From positions 134,694 to 198,693 of the forward strand of contig NZ_VJWE01000015.1 of NCBI RefSeq assembly GCF_007993815.1: a stretch of DNA of 64,000 bases, written 5' to 3'. The notes below the pieces were generated by a model. It made no database searches and was not told the DNA's origin. It worked only from the letters and a program-made list of their open reading frames with translations. The stretch is from Acidovorax delafieldii. GTDB lineage: Bacteria > Pseudomonadota > Gammaproteobacteria > Burkholderiales > Burkholderiaceae_C. This document shows positions 21,114-30,560 of the stretch, piece by piece; the stretch's first letter is position 1; each line of letters begins with the position of its first letter. Made by a program: the position numbers and the translations under genes.

Positions 21114-21893
21114 TTATTGGTGTGTGAAGTTAGCGGCGCGTTTGTTCATGAAGGCGTCCATGCCTTCTTTTTGGTCTTGCGTCGCAAACAGCGCGTGGAA
21201 CAGGCGGCGCTCAAACATCACGCCATCGGCGAGCGTGCCCTCGAAGGCGCGGTTGACCGATTCCTTGGCTGCCATGACAGCGATCTGCGAGAAGCCGGCA
21301 ATCATGATGGCGGCGCCCAGTGCTTCGTCCATGAGCTTGTCGTAAGCCACCACGCGGCTGACCAGTCCGGCGCGCTCGGCTTCGGTCGCGTCCATCATGC
21401 GGCCTGTCAACGCCATGTCCATGGCCTTGGACTTGCCCACGGCGCGGGGCAGGCGCTGCGTGCCACCGGCACCAGGGATCACGCCCAGCTTGATCTCGGG
21501 CTGACCGAATTTGGCATTGTCGGCTGCGATGATGAAGTCGCACATCATGGCCAGTTCGCAGCCGCCGCCCAATGCAAAGCCGCTGACGGCGGCGATGACG
21601 GGCTTGCGAATGGAGCGGATGGTCTCCCAGTTGCGGGTGATGTAGTCGCCCTTGTAGGTGTCAGCGAAGCTGTATTTGGCCATGGCGCCAATGTCCGCGC
21701 CCGCCGCAAAAGCCTTTTCGCTGCCGGTGACGATCATGCAGCCGATTTTCTCGTCAGCGTCGAACGCCTTGAGGGCAGCGCCCAGTTCATTCATGAGTTG
21801 GTCGTTCAGCGCGTTAAGCTGTTTGGGCCGGTTGAGGGTGATGATGCCGACCTTGTCCGCTTCAATGCGCACCTCGATGGTTTCGTAAGCCAT
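21114..21893 (-). CDS. Enoyl-CoA hydratase (crotonase)
   Basis: 259 residues, single-domain crotonase. It hydrates trans-2-enoyl-CoA to 3-hydroxyacyl-CoA in fatty-acid or aromatic-acid beta-oxidation. Both catalytic Glu residues of the rat mitochondrial enzyme are kept ([11 protein letters not shown] and FGQPEIKLG), with the oxyanion-hole segments [10 protein letters not shown] and [15 protein letters not shown]. High similarity to short-chain hydratases (PaaF/FadB1x type) is evident. It stands alone between tRNA-Met and the M61 peptidase gene, so the pathway cannot be told from context. Confidence 0.92.
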   Translation of the reverse strand: MAYETIEVRIEADKVGIITLNRPKQLNALNDQLMNELGAALKAFDADEKIGCMIVTGSEKAFAAGADIGAMAKYSFADTYKGDYITRNWETIRSIRKPVIAAVSGFALGGGCELAMMCDFIIAADNAKFGQPEIKLGVIPGAGGTQRLPRAVGKSKAMDMALTGRMMDATEAERAGLVSRVVAYDKLMDEALGAAIMIAGFSQIAVMAAKESVNRAFEGTLADGVMFERRLFHALFATQDQKEGMDAFMNKRAANFTHQ

Positions 21894-21966
21894 GAAATCT
21901 CCTGGGGGTTATGGTTGGTTATGAAAGCTGCAGCAATATACCCAAGGCAGTAGGGCTTTGCTGCCG

Positions 21967-23778
21967 TCAGGCCAGCCAGCGTCCCACTGCAGCGGCGTCT
22001 GTCACCGTCAGGCTGATCGTGTCTGGCGCCATGGCTGTGGCGGTCGCGTTGCGCCGGCCCTTGGCAGGGGCTCCAGCTGCCTGGACCGGTGGTATCTCCA
22101 AGGACAGGCGCAGGAGTCGCCCGTCGCGGGCCACCAGTGCCTGCAGGGTGGTGTGGGTGCCCGCGTAGAAAGTGACGTCGTCGAGCTTGCTGATGCGCCA
22201 GCCCTGGCCCTGCACTTCCACGCCCAGCCACTCGTCGCCTGCAGACATTCCTGCCTTCTCTGCGGCTCCGCCACGCAGCACGGTCTTGATCTGCACACTG
22301 TGGTTCTCGGCCACACGCAGGCCCAGGCGCTGGGCCAGCTGCGGCCGGTCGGCCTTGAGCGCCACGCCGTGGGCGGCCAGCAGCTCTTCCAATGGCAGAT
22401 CAGCGGTGCTGTGCACCCAATGGGCCAGTTCCTTGTCGAATGGGCGGCCGGCCAGGTCGTGGAGCACGGCGCGCAGATCCGCTTCGGTCATCGGGCCGCC
22501 CGCGCAGCGCTCCCATAGTGCGCGCATCACATCGTCCAGCGTGGCTGTGCCCTCGCGCCGCAGGGCCAGGTCAAGGCACAGGGCCACCAGAGAGCCCTTG
22601 GTGTAGTAGCTGACGGTGGTGTTGGGTGTGTTCTCGTCCTGTCGGTAGTACTTCACCCACGCGTCAAAACTGGCCTCGGCCACGGTTTGTACCGACCGGC
22701 CGGGTGTTTGCAGCACCTGGTTGATGGTTTTGGTGATGAGCTTGAGGTAGGTTGCGTCGTCCAGCAGCCCGGCGCGGCGCAGCAGCAGGTCGTCGTAGTA
22801 GCTCGTGAAGCCCTCGAAGAACCACAGCAACTCGGTGTAGTTCTCTCGCGCATAGTCGTAGCTAGTGAACTCGGCAGGCCGCAGGCGTTTGACGTTCCAG
22901 GTGTGAAAGTATTCGTGGCTGATGAGGCCCAGCAGTGTGGTGTAGCCCTCACTGGCTCGCACATCGCCCTGGCGGGGCAGATCACGCCGCCCGCAGATCA
23001 GCGCCGTGGAGTTGCGGTGTTCCAGTCCCCCATAACCATCTCCCACGGCGTTGAGCATGAAGACGTAGCTTTTGAACGGCGCCTTGCCTTCGCGGTGCCA
23101 GAAACGGATGGCGGTTTCACAAATTTTCTGCGTGTCGGCCAGCAGGCGCTTGCCATCGAACGACGGAGCCGCACCTGCCACCACAAACTGGTGGGCAATG
23201 CCGCAGGCCTTGAAGCGCCCCACCCAGAAGTTACCCAACTCCACCGGGCAATCGACCAGTTCATCGTAGTCGGCCGCCGCGTACAGGCCAAACCCTTGTT
23301 TGTCGGCATCCAGGGGCCGTAGACCGGTGGCAGCAGCCCAGGTCGCCGTGGCCGCCGTGCGTGCCAGTTCCAGTGTGTGGGGCTGTTTCTCCTGGTCATG
23401 CACGCGCAGGCACAGACTGGTGCCGTTGAAAAAGCCGCGCGAGGTGTCCAGCCAGGCGGTGCGTACGGAGCTGTCGTAGGCGCACACCTGATAGGTCAGC
23501 ACCAGGGGCTTGCGCTCCGTGCATTGCACTTGCCAGCGGTGCTTGTCCAGCTGGGCCGGTTGCAAAGCGCGTTGGCCTTGCCGAGCCGTTAGAACCTGCA
23601 GATTCTTGGAGAACTCCCGCACCAGGTAGCTGCCTGGAATCCAGACCGGCAGAGACAGCTCTTGCGATGCCGCGGGCCGCTGCACCGTCAGCGTCACGGT
23701 GAACATATGCGCATTCAGGTCTGTGGGTTCGACGCGGTAGTGAATGTCTGCGACGGAGGCTGAGCGGGAGAGGGGCAT
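21967..23778 (-). CDS. M61-family aminopeptidase with PDZ domain
   Basis: 603 residues, typical of glycyl-type M61 metallopeptidases. An N-terminal beta domain (about 1-170) precedes the catalytic domain with zinc motif HEYFH (288-292) and downstream Glu ligand in LLWFFEGFTSYYDD. A PDZ-like domain (VLRGGAAEKAGMSAGDEWLG) lies near 505-560. No signal peptide is visible, so a cytoplasmic location is likely. The gene has its own spacer from dsbC on the same strand. The substrate is unknown; family members favour N-terminal Gly or acidic residues. Confidence 0.9.
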   Translation of the reverse strand: MPLSRSASVADIHYRVEPTDLNAHMFTVTLTVQRPAASQELSLPVWIPGSYLVREFSKNLQVLTARQGQRALQPAQLDKHRWQVQCTERKPLVLTYQVCAYDSSVRTAWLDTSRGFFNGTSLCLRVHDQEKQPHTLELARTAATATWAAATGLRPLDADKQGFGLYAAADYDELVDCPVELGNFWVGRFKACGIAHQFVVAGAAPSFDGKRLLADTQKICETAIRFWHREGKAPFKSYVFMLNAVGDGYGGLEHRNSTALICGRRDLPRQGDVRASEGYTTLLGLISHEYFHTWNVKRLRPAEFTSYDYARENYTELLWFFEGFTSYYDDLLLRRAGLLDDATYLKLITKTINQVLQTPGRSVQTVAEASFDAWVKYYRQDENTPNTTVSYYTKGSLVALCLDLALRREGTATLDDVMRALWERCAGGPMTEADLRAVLHDLAGRPFDKELAHWVHSTADLPLEELLAAHGVALKADRPQLAQRLGLRVAENHSVQIKTVLRGGAAEKAGMSAGDEWLGVEVQGQGWRISKLDDVTFYAGTHTTLQALVARDGRLLRLSLEIPPVQAAGAPAKGRRNATATAMAPDTISLTVTDAAAVGRWLA

Positions 23779-23834
23779 GGCATGTGCCGCGCAAGGGCCG
23801 CGCGGAGTCGTCGGTCGGGGGCTTTCAGCGGCTA

Positions 23835-24563
23835 TTAATTGGCGGAGGGTGCATCGCTGGCGGCCTCGGCCAGGCGCTTTTCCACTTCCTGGGCGCCGAT
23901 CGCACCTGGCACACGCGTGCCGTTGGCAAAAATCAATGTGGGGGTGCCGGTGATCTTGTACTTCTTGCCAAAGGCCAGGTTGCGCTGCAGCGCGCTGGTG
24001 TCACAGCTAGCCGCCGGTGCGGGCTTGTCACGCACCATCTGGTCTTGCCACGCCGTGGCCTGGTCCTTTGAACACCAGATGTTGCGCGACTTTTCGGCCG
24101 AATCCGGGCTCAGGATGGGGTACAGGAACAGGTACACCGTCACGTTGTTGATCTGCTGCAAGTCGCGCTCAAAGCGCTTGCAGTAGCCGCAGTTGGGGTC
24201 CTCGAACACGGCCACCTTGCGCTTGCCGTCGCCGCGCACAATGGTTACGGCATCTTTCAGGGGCAGAGCCGAGAAGTTGACAGCTGTGAGTTTGCTGATG
24301 CGGTCTTCGGTCAGATTGCGGCGCGCCTTGGAGTCGATGAGCTCGCCCTGGATCACATAGTCGCCCTTGGCGTCTGTGTAGAACAGGTCGGTACCGATGC
24401 GCACTTCGTACAGACCCTTCATGGGAGTGGAGCGCACTTCGTCGATCTTGTCCATCTGAGGAATACGCTGGGCCAATGCCTTGCGGATGGCGTCCTCTTG
24501 CGCCGTGGCGCTCAGGCTCAGGGTGGCTGCCGCAACGGTCAGCAAAGCAGTGGTCAGTTTCAT
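23835..24563 (-). CDS. dsbC: Periplasmic disulfide isomerase DsbC
   Basis: 242 residues with a 21-residue Sec signal (MKLTTALLTVAAATLSLSA-TAQ). DsbC is a V-shaped dimer that reshuffles wrong disulfides. An N-terminal dimerisation domain (about 25-85) precedes a thioredoxin fold with active site CGYC (125-128), the second Cys pair (NIWCSKD, AASCDTS) and the cis-Pro segment ITGTPTLIF. The start MKLTT was chosen because the 20-codon upstream extension would bury the signal. It lies 28 bases after the UbiH-like gene, probably in one transcript. Confidence 0.94.
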   Translation of the reverse strand: MKLTTALLTVAAATLSLSATAQEDAIRKALAQRIPQMDKIDEVRSTPMKGLYEVRIGTDLFYTDAKGDYVIQGELIDSKARRNLTEDRISKLTAVNFSALPLKDAVTIVRGDGKRKVAVFEDPNCGYCKRFERDLQQINNVTVYLFLYPILSPDSAEKSRNIWCSKDQATAWQDQMVRDKPAPAASCDTSALQRNLAFGKKYKITGTPTLIFANGTRVPGAIGAQEVEKRLAEAASDAPSAN

Positions 24564-24591
24564 CGTATTCCTGTCTATCAAACTCGCGCGT

Positions 24592-25734
24592 TCAGCGCAT
24601 TCCCATGGCTTGGCGGGCCACAAAATCCTTCAGCAGGCCGCTGTGTTCAAAGCCCTTCATGCCCCAGTTGCGCAGCGCCTGCCAGGGCGCCTCCGGACGT
24701 GCAAACAGTTGCTGCAACCCATCGGTGGCCAGGCCCATCGCTATCAGAGCCGCTTTTCGCTGGCGTTCGTAGCGCCGCAGCAGCCGCAGGTCGGCGACGC
24801 TGCGCCAGTAGTCGCGGGTGCGCAGCACATCGGCCAAGGCTGCCACATCGGCCAAGCCCAGGTTCAGCCCTTGCCCTGCCAGCGGATGCACGTTGTGGGC
24901 CGCGTCGCCTGCGAGTACCCAGCTGCGCGCAGCTGGGCCATTGGTCGCATTGGTCGATGCAGCACCGCACCAGCGGTCCGCCTTGGCGAGCTGCAGCGGC
25001 CAAGTGGCACGCTCGGCAATGAGCTCAATGTTGCCGAGCGCCAGCTGGCTCGCAGTCTGCAACTCGTGCGCAAAGGTGTCGGCAGGCAATGCCATCAGCG
25101 CGGACACCCGCTCCTCAGGGACGGACCACACCACGGCCACAGAGTTCCCCTGGGCTCCCTCCAGCGGCAAAAAAGCCAGAATGCCTTGTGGCAAAAACCA
25201 CTGGCGTGCGACCTGTGCGTGCGGATGTTCGCAGCGCACCCGCGTGGCAATGGCGTACTGGGCGTAGGGCGTCACGTCAAAGTGCACGCCAAACTCGGAC
25301 CGGGTGGTGCTGGCGCGTCCTTCGCACACGACGGTCAGGGGCGCAGCCACCGGGATATCCACCACCTCTACCAATGGCTGAAACCGCACAGCCTGTGCCA
25401 GTCGCTCTTCCAAGGCCGGCACATCCACCATCCAGGCGAGGGCTTCTACCCCCTGGGGGGCGGCATCGAAATGCACGCAGCCATCCTGATCGCCCTGCAC
25501 CTGCATGTGCTTGACGGCGGTGGCGTGTTCGGCGTCGGGCCAGCTGCGCAGCGATTCGAGCAGGCTACGGGACGCTGCATTCAGGGCATAGGCCCGTACA
25601 TCGGTGGCCACCGCGCTGCGTGGAGCCGGGTCTGGTACCAGGGCCACCCTCAGTCGTTCCCGTGCCAGCAACAAGGCCAGGGTTCGGCCCACGATGCCGG
25701 TGCCACGAATACAGATATCAAAGGTTGGGGCCAT
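24592..25734 (-). CDS. FAD-dependent monooxygenase of the UbiH/UbiF/Coq6 family
   Basis: 380 residues from ATG 25734; ATG 25743 is also in frame. It has an N-terminal dinucleotide motif (RGTGIVGRTLALLLA) and the C-terminal GDAAHNVHPLAGQGLNLGLADVA signature of ubiquinone-ring hydroxylases. A role in aerobic ubiquinone synthesis is likely, but which ring position is modified (UbiH, UbiI, UbiF or UbiM type) cannot be told. It is followed closely by dsbC and is divergent from the MOSC gene. No strong ribosome site is visible. Confidence 0.85.
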   Translation of the reverse strand: MAPTFDICIRGTGIVGRTLALLLARERLRVALVPDPAPRSAVATDVRAYALNAASRSLLESLRSWPDAEHATAVKHMQVQGDQDGCVHFDAAPQGVEALAWMVDVPALEERLAQAVRFQPLVEVVDIPVAAPLTVVCEGRASTTRSEFGVHFDVTPYAQYAIATRVRCEHPHAQVARQWFLPQGILAFLPLEGAQGNSVAVVWSVPEERVSALMALPADTFAHELQTASQLALGNIELIAERATWPLQLAKADRWCGAASTNATNGPAARSWVLAGDAAHNVHPLAGQGLNLGLADVAALADVLRTRDYWRSVADLRLLRRYERQRKAALIAMGLATDGLQQLFARPEAPWQALRNWGMKGFEHSGLLKDFVARQAMGMR

Positions 25735-25826
25735 GACAGGCATTGTAGGAGGGGTCTTACCCCCTGTAATGACAGGGCAGAATTGCAGTCTGGCCTTTCT
25801 GGCACCCTTCTTCAGGAGCACCCGGC

Positions 25827-26699
25827 GTGAGTTTCCCTTCCGAGTCTGATCTGTCCGGCACCATTGCGCGGCTGTTTGTGTATCCCGTCAAATCCTGTGC
25901 GGGCATCGAGGTGCAGCAGGCGCTGCTTACCGAGACCGGGCTGGATCTGGACCGCGCCTGGATGGTGGTGGACGCACAGGGCATGTTCCTCACCCAGCGC
26001 AGCCTGCCCCGCATGGCGCTGATCCGGCCCCAGCTCAAGAGTGACGAAATGGTGCTGCGGGCTCCGGGCATGCTGGCGCTGCATGTGGCGATCGACGCAG
26101 TGGAGGCACCTGCCACGGTGACTGTCTGGCGCGACACGGTCCCTGCTTGGGACATGGGGCCTGTGGCGGCGCAGTGGTTCAGCGATTTTCTGGGGCAGCC
26201 TTGCCGCCTGGTGCGGTTTGACCCAGAGCATCGGCGCCTGTCCAGCCTGGAGTGGACGGATGGCATGGAGGCTCCCAACCAGTTTGCTGACGGGTTTCCG
26301 CTGCTGGTGACCAGTGAGGCATCCCTGAAGGATCTCAACGCACGGCTCACGGCCGGCGGCCACGGCGCGGTGGGTATGGAGCGGTTCCGGCCCAACGTGG
26401 TGTTGGCGGGGGTGGATGCCCACGACGAGGACCGCGTGGATCTGATCCATGTGGAGAGTGATGGCACCGCCGACGTCCACATGCAACCGGTGAAGCCCTG
26501 CGCGCGATGCCCCATCCCCGACATCGACCCGGCCACGGCCGAGAGCCATCCGTCGGTGGGCGACACCCTGCGCACCTACCGCCAGGATAAGCGGCTGGAC
26601 GGCGCCATCACGTTCGGCATGAACGCCATCGTGCGAAGCGGCGCAGGGCAGTGGCTGCGTGTGGGGCAACGCATTGCTGCCGATTTCCGGTTTGAATGA
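25827..26699 (+). CDS. MOSC-domain protein (YcbX/mARC-like)
   Basis: 290 residues. An N-terminal beta-barrel domain (LFVYPVKSCAGIEV, residues 15-28) precedes a MOSC domain with FRPNVVL and the conserved Cys in KPCARCPIPDID. MOSC proteins bind molybdenum cofactor through that Cys; the YcbX/mARC group reduces N-hydroxylated compounds. It lacks the C-terminal 2Fe-2S ferredoxin domain of YcbX, so it would need a separate electron donor. The start is GTG with a good AGGAG site 8 bases upstream. Confidence 0.88.
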   Translation: MSFPSESDLSGTIARLFVYPVKSCAGIEVQQALLTETGLDLDRAWMVVDAQGMFLTQRSLPRMALIRPQLKSDEMVLRAPGMLALHVAIDAVEAPATVTVWRDTVPAWDMGPVAAQWFSDFLGQPCRLVRFDPEHRRLSSLEWTDGMEAPNQFADGFPLLVTSEASLKDLNARLTAGGHGAVGMERFRPNVVLAGVDAHDEDRVDLIHVESDGTADVHMQPVKPCARCPIPDIDPATAESHPSVGDTLRTYRQDKRLDGAITFGMNAIVRSGAGQWLRVGQRIAADFRFE

Positions 26700-26784
26700 C
26701 CGTCTGATTTGGGCCATCAGCACTGGGCACTGGGCGCGCCCGTAAAATCGGCGGTTTGTCTCCAGAACACCAGAAAGCCCTGCC

Positions 26785-27879
26785 ATGAGCCTCCAATGCG
26801 GCATCGTGGGCCTGCCCAACGTCGGCAAGTCCACCCTTTTCAACGCGCTGACCAAGGCTGGTATTGCCGCCGAGAACTATCCCTTCTGCACCATCGAGCC
26901 CAACGTGGGCGTGGTGGAGGTGCCTGACCCCCGCCTCCAGCAGCTGGCCCAGATCATCTCGCCCGAGCGCATCGTTCCCGCCATCGTCGAGTTTGTGGAC
27001 ATTGCCGGCCTGGTGGCTGGCGCCAGCCAGGGTGAAGGCCTGGGCAACCAGTTCCTGGCCCACATCCGTGAAACCGACGCCATCGTCAACGTGGTGCGCT
27101 GCTTTGAAGACGACAACGTGATCCACGTGGCGGGCCGCGTGGACCCGATCTCCGACATCGAAGTGATCCAGACCGAGCTGTGCCTGGCTGACCTGGGCAC
27201 GGTCGAGAAAGCCCTGAACCGATACACCAAGGCTGCCAAGTCGGGTAACGACAAGGATGCCGCCAAGCTGGTGGCGCTGCTCACCCGCATCCAGGCCGCA
27301 CTCAACGAAGGCAAGCCTGCCCGCTCGGTCGAAATCACCAAGGAAGAGCAGCCGCTGCTCAAGTCCCTGTGCCTGATCACGGCCAAGCCCGCGATGTTCG
27401 TGGGCAACGTGAGTGAAGACGGCTTCGAGAACAACCCGTTCCTGGACCGCCTCAAGGACTATGCTGCCAGCCAGAATGCGCCCGTGGTTGCCATCTGCGC
27501 CAAGATGGAGGCCGAGATGGCCGAGATGAGCGACGAAGACCGCGACATGTTCCTGGCCGAAATGGGGCAGACAGAACCAGGCCTGGCGCGCCTGATCCGT
27601 GGCGCCTTCAAGCTGCTGGGCCTGCAGACCTATTTCACCGCTGGCGTGAAGGAGGTGCGCGCCTGGACCATCCACATTGGCGACACCGCGCCCCAGGCTG
27701 CTGGGGTGATCCACGGCGACTTCGAGCGCGGCTTCATCCGTGCGCAGACGATCGCCTTCGAGGACTTCATTGCCTACAAGGGCGAGCAGGGCGCCAAGGA
27801 TGCCGGCAAGATGCGTGCCGAAGGCAAGGAGTACGTGGTCAAGGATGGCGACGTGCTGAACTTCCTGTTCAACGTCTGA
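26785..27879 (+). CDS. ychF: Redox-regulated P-loop ATPase YchF (OLA1 family)
   Basis: 364 residues, normal for YchF. P-loop [14 protein letters not shown] near the N-terminus, [12 protein letters not shown] switch region and a C-terminal TGS-like domain ending in NFLFNV. It binds ribosomes and hydrolyses ATP in preference to GTP. Its last 18 bases (27862-27879) are the core attachment site of the downstream island. They are repeated exactly at 35668-35685, so the encoded C-terminus FLFNV-stop is unchanged by the insertion. Confidence 0.97.
   Translation: MSLQCGIVGLPNVGKSTLFNALTKAGIAAENYPFCTIEPNVGVVEVPDPRLQQLAQIISPERIVPAIVEFVDIAGLVAGASQGEGLGNQFLAHIRETDAIVNVVRCFEDDNVIHVAGRVDPISDIEVIQTELCLADLGTVEKALNRYTKAAKSGNDKDAAKLVALLTRIQAALNEGKPARSVEITKEEQPLLKSLCLITAKPAMFVGNVSEDGFENNPFLDRLKDYAASQNAPVVAICAKMEAEMAEMSDEDRDMFLAEMGQTEPGLARLIRGAFKLLGLQTYFTAGVKEVRAWTIHIGDTAPQAAGVIHGDFERGFIRAQTIAFEDFIAYKGEQGAKDAGKMRAEGKEYVVKDGDVLNFLFNV
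27862..27879 (+). repeat. Attachment site, integrase-proximal copy
   Basis: 18-base direct repeat ttcctgttcaacgtctga forming the end of ychF including its stop codon. It is identical to 35668-35685 with no match immediately outside those limits. Confidence 0.88.
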
Positions 27880-27979
27880 ACAGGAAGAGCTGTTCTTCAG
27901 GGTTCGCCAATGTTCGAAGGTGTTGGCTAACCCATTGATAGATATAGGGAAAGTTGTTCGCCGGTGAACTAGATCGTTC

Positions 27980-28058
27980 GGGGGCATTTTCCATATATGG
28001 GGGCATGACAGGGGGCACGCACGGTGCATGCCCCCTCCCCAGGAGAAATCATGCCCCC
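27980..28058. repeat. Cluster of gggggcat motifs next to the integrase (probable arm sites)
   Basis: gggggcat occurs at 27980-27987 and 27999-28006, and gggggcac at 28011-28018. The inverted form atgccccc occurs at 28024-28031 and 28051-28058, the last overlapping the integrase start codon. The unit at 27998-28018 recurs with one mismatch at 35593-35613 near the other end. The layout suits integrase arm-type binding sites and possible autoregulation (inference). Confidence 0.6.
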
Positions 28059-29331
28059 AAACTACCTCGAAACCCGCATGGATACTGGCTTTGCAGCCGT
28101 TTCCGATGCCCCCAAAAGTCAGGCCCGGCGTGGCATCAGTGATGCAGCCCTTCGCGCCGCCAAGCCCAAGAGCACGCCCTACAAACTCTCTGCAGGCAAC
28201 GCGCTTTATCTGGAGGTCAAGCCCAACGGGGCCAAGCTTTGGCGCTGGAAGTACCGTCTTCTTGGCAAGGAGAGCCGCGTAGCTCTGGGGAGCTATCCGA
28301 AGCTGTCCCTTCGTGAAGCGAGAGAGGCCATGGAAGCCGCTCGCAAGCTGGTTGCCCAAGGCGTTCACCCAGCCCAACAAAAGAAGCTCGAACGCCTCAA
28401 AACTGGCGTAGACCACGCTAACACCTTTGAAGCGGTTGCCCGTGAGTGGGTGGCCCTGCGAGACTGGCAAGAGGTCACCAAAGCGCGGCGCTTAAACATG
28501 CTGCAGCGCGTGGTATTCCCTCATGTGGGAGCACTGCCAATCCGGCAGGTTCAGCCTGTGCATATTCTTGACATCCTGAAGCGGGCTGATTCCCGCAATG
28601 GCAATAGCGTGGCCTGCGAAGCCAAGCGAACCATGTCCTCTGTGTTTGAGTTCGCTGTGTCCACACTCCGGGCCGACTCAGACCCGGTTTACCCAGTACG
28701 CAAGGCACTGGTGGCGAACAAGACCCAGCACAAGCGGCCTTTATCTTTTGAGGAGGTTGGAGCACTGCTCAACGCGGTGGAAGGCCATGGCGGGTACTAC
28801 CAAATCCAGGCCGCGTTCTTCCTCATGTGGTTGACCCTGGCCCGCCCATCCGAAGTGATCGAGGCTGAATGGTGCGAGTTCGACTTGGATCAAGCCTTAT
28901 GGCGCATCCCCGCGCAGAGGATGAAGAAGCGCAAGGAACACTTGATCCCCTTACCGGCCCAGGCCGTTGCATTGCTGCGCAGTCTACGCATGCTCACCGG
29001 CAGCCGAAGCCATCTCTTCCCCCATCGGGACGACAGAAGAAAACCCATGGTGACAGCATCGTTCCGTCAGATGCTGAAGGCCTTGGGTTGGGCAGGCAAG
29101 TTCAGTCCGCATGCCACGCGCACCACCGGCAGCACACGGCTTAACGAGATGGGCTTCTCCCCAGATTGGATAGAACGCCAACTGGCCCACGATGAGCCCA
29201 ATGCCGTACGCCGCACCTACAACCACGCGGACTACCTGAAGGATCGGGCCACCATGATGCAGCGATGGGCCGACCTGCTGGACGAGTGGAAAAAGAAGAC
29301 AGCAGACGCTATGAAACCCGTTTTGGGATAA
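28051..29331 (+). CDS. P4-type tyrosine integrase
   Basis: 426 residues from ATG 28051, which has AGGAG five bases upstream; an ATG nine codons earlier lacks one. It has an N-terminal DUF4102 arm-binding domain (ISDAALRAAKPKSTPYKLSAG... GSYPKLSLREAR), a central SAM-like core-binding domain (about 125-220) and a C-terminal catalytic domain. The latter keeps the Arg in LARPSEVIEAEW, the SPHATRTTGSTRLN box (HxxR), the late His (QLAHDEPNAVRRTY) and the nucleophile Tyr in RRTYNHADYL. It is intact and should insert and excise the island at the ychF 3' end. Confidence 0.93.
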   Translation: MPPNYLETRMDTGFAAVSDAPKSQARRGISDAALRAAKPKSTPYKLSAGNALYLEVKPNGAKLWRWKYRLLGKESRVALGSYPKLSLREAREAMEAARKLVAQGVHPAQQKKLERLKTGVDHANTFEAVAREWVALRDWQEVTKARRLNMLQRVVFPHVGALPIRQVQPVHILDILKRADSRNGNSVACEAKRTMSSVFEFAVSTLRADSDPVYPVRKALVANKTQHKRPLSFEEVGALLNAVEGHGGYYQIQAAFFLMWLTLARPSEVIEAEWCEFDLDQALWRIPAQRMKKRKEHLIPLPAQAVALLRSLRMLTGSRSHLFPHRDDRRKPMVTASFRQMLKALGWAGKFSPHATRTTGSTRLNEMGFSPDWIERQLAHDEPNAVRRTYNHADYLKDRATMMQRWADLLDEWKKKTADAMKPVLG

Positions 29332-29358
29332 CCCAATTCAGGCTAGACAGTACGCGGA

Positions 29359-29643
29359 ATGTCGAATCCCATGCACGCGTCTCGCTATGGCATCTTGCGA
29401 GCACGCTTAGTTGAATTACGAGAGGCCAAAGGCCTGACCCAGACGGACATTGCCCTTCAGTTGGGCAAGCCGCAAAGCTACGTCTCGAAGTATGAGCGCG
29501 GGGAACGACGCCTGGACATCGTGGAGTTGATTGCCGTAGCGAAGGTCTTGAGTGTTGATCCCGCTCAGTTGTGCGCAGAACTGGCCTGTGGGCCTTTATT
29601 TGAGAATTTTGATAAGATTTTTCATCCGGGAGGTAGTGAGTGA
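29359..29643 (+). CDS. XRE-family helix-turn-helix regulator
   Basis: 94 residues. A classic Cro/cI-type helix-turn-helix spans about 11-66 (LRARLVELREAKGLTQTDIA, LGKPQSYVSKYERGERRLD). It is probably a repressor of island genes. It starts 27 bases after the integrase stop, on the same strand; ATG 29371 is an alternative start. The C-terminal tail (about 70-94) has no recognisable domain. No toxin-like partner of usual size is adjacent; the next gene encodes a 275-residue membrane protein. Confidence 0.85.
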   Translation: MSNPMHASRYGILRARLVELREAKGLTQTDIALQLGKPQSYVSKYERGERRLDIVELIAVAKVLSVDPAQLCAELACGPLFENFDKIFHPGGSE

Positions 29644-29691
29644 AGCATTTCATTTCGGTCGACTTGATGCCCACTCACTAATACATTAAGA

Positions 29692-30519
29692 ATGTCAACT
29701 GCAAAAAATTCCCCTCAGTCTGCAATAGTTTTTCTGAAGAAGTACGTTGTTTTACTTTTGATTTCGAGTCTTGTTCTTGTGGTTGCTGCTGTTTATGCGG
29801 CAACCCAGATTTACACCAAAAAAGACAACTCATCAGAGTATGTCTACCAAGATAAAAGCGGAACCAAAGTTGTTCTTCGGGCAGCTCAGTGCGGATATTC
29901 AGTTGAAATTCTGAAATCCATGAGTGAGCAATTCGGCAAGACGCGGGATCAAGTCAAGGCTATGACCCTTTATGGAGATGGCTGGGAGAAAGAGGGCTGC
30001 TGGCTAAAGCTTGATAAGACAAATGAGGTCGCAGTTTCAACGGAACCAGGTAAGGTTGACACTGTTCTTGAATTCTCTGAATTTACTAAGGCAGGTATCC
30101 CCCAATCCTCTTCTGCTATAGCAGAAGAATCAAAATCCACTGGGAAAATATTTTCTCAAGTGTTCTCTGGCAGCATTGATCCTGCCAATCAGGATGCTTT
30201 TGCATATATACCAAAACTGCCAGAAATGGATCTGGGGGCTTCTTACACGTTTCTCCATAGAACGTCCTGTGCTGAAATTAATTTTAAGCTTGCTAAGAAA
30301 TTACAACAAAATGGGCACAATCCCTCCAATTGGCGAGCAGGGACTGTGGAGTTGGGCGGTATGCTTCAGGGACGTTGGGAAAGAATGTCTTCAGACCCTT
30401 TGTGTTATCTGCCAGAGCCCTCCAAAAAGCAAATTTTAGTCCTGATAGGTTCAGATTTAAACGCTTTCCCTTATAAAGAGTTGTCGACAGAGCCCTTTAA
30501 GGCTGCAACCTCCAACTAA
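29692..30519 (+). CDS. Membrane-anchored protein of unknown function
   Basis: 275 residues. One N-terminal membrane helix (about 14-36, IVFLKKYVVLLLISSLVLVV with positive residues before it) suggests anchoring with the rest outside the cytoplasm. The outer part contains four Cys (AAQCGYS, KEGCWLK, RTSCAEI, DPLCYLP), which could form two disulfides. It is AT-rich with codon use unlike the host. No family is recognised. It follows the XRE gene by 48 bases, so the two may be co-transcribed. Confidence 0.6.
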   Translation: MSTAKNSPQSAIVFLKKYVVLLLISSLVLVVAAVYAATQIYTKKDNSSEYVYQDKSGTKVVLRAAQCGYSVEILKSMSEQFGKTRDQVKAMTLYGDGWEKEGCWLKLDKTNEVAVSTEPGKVDTVLEFSEFTKAGIPQSSSAIAEESKSTGKIFSQVFSGSIDPANQDAFAYIPKLPEMDLGASYTFLHRTSCAEINFKLAKKLQQNGHNPSNWRAGTVELGGMLQGRWERMSSDPLCYLPEPSKKQILVLIGSDLNAFPYKELSTEPFKAATSN

Positions 30520-30560
30520 GATTCTTTAGATTTTCTAAGATTTTTAGATTGATTAAATAG

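Noticed and set aside
29359..30519. XRE gene plus following gene as a toxin-antitoxin pair
   Set aside because: The second gene encodes a 275-residue membrane-anchored protein with no toxin fold; the spacing and sizes are not typical.
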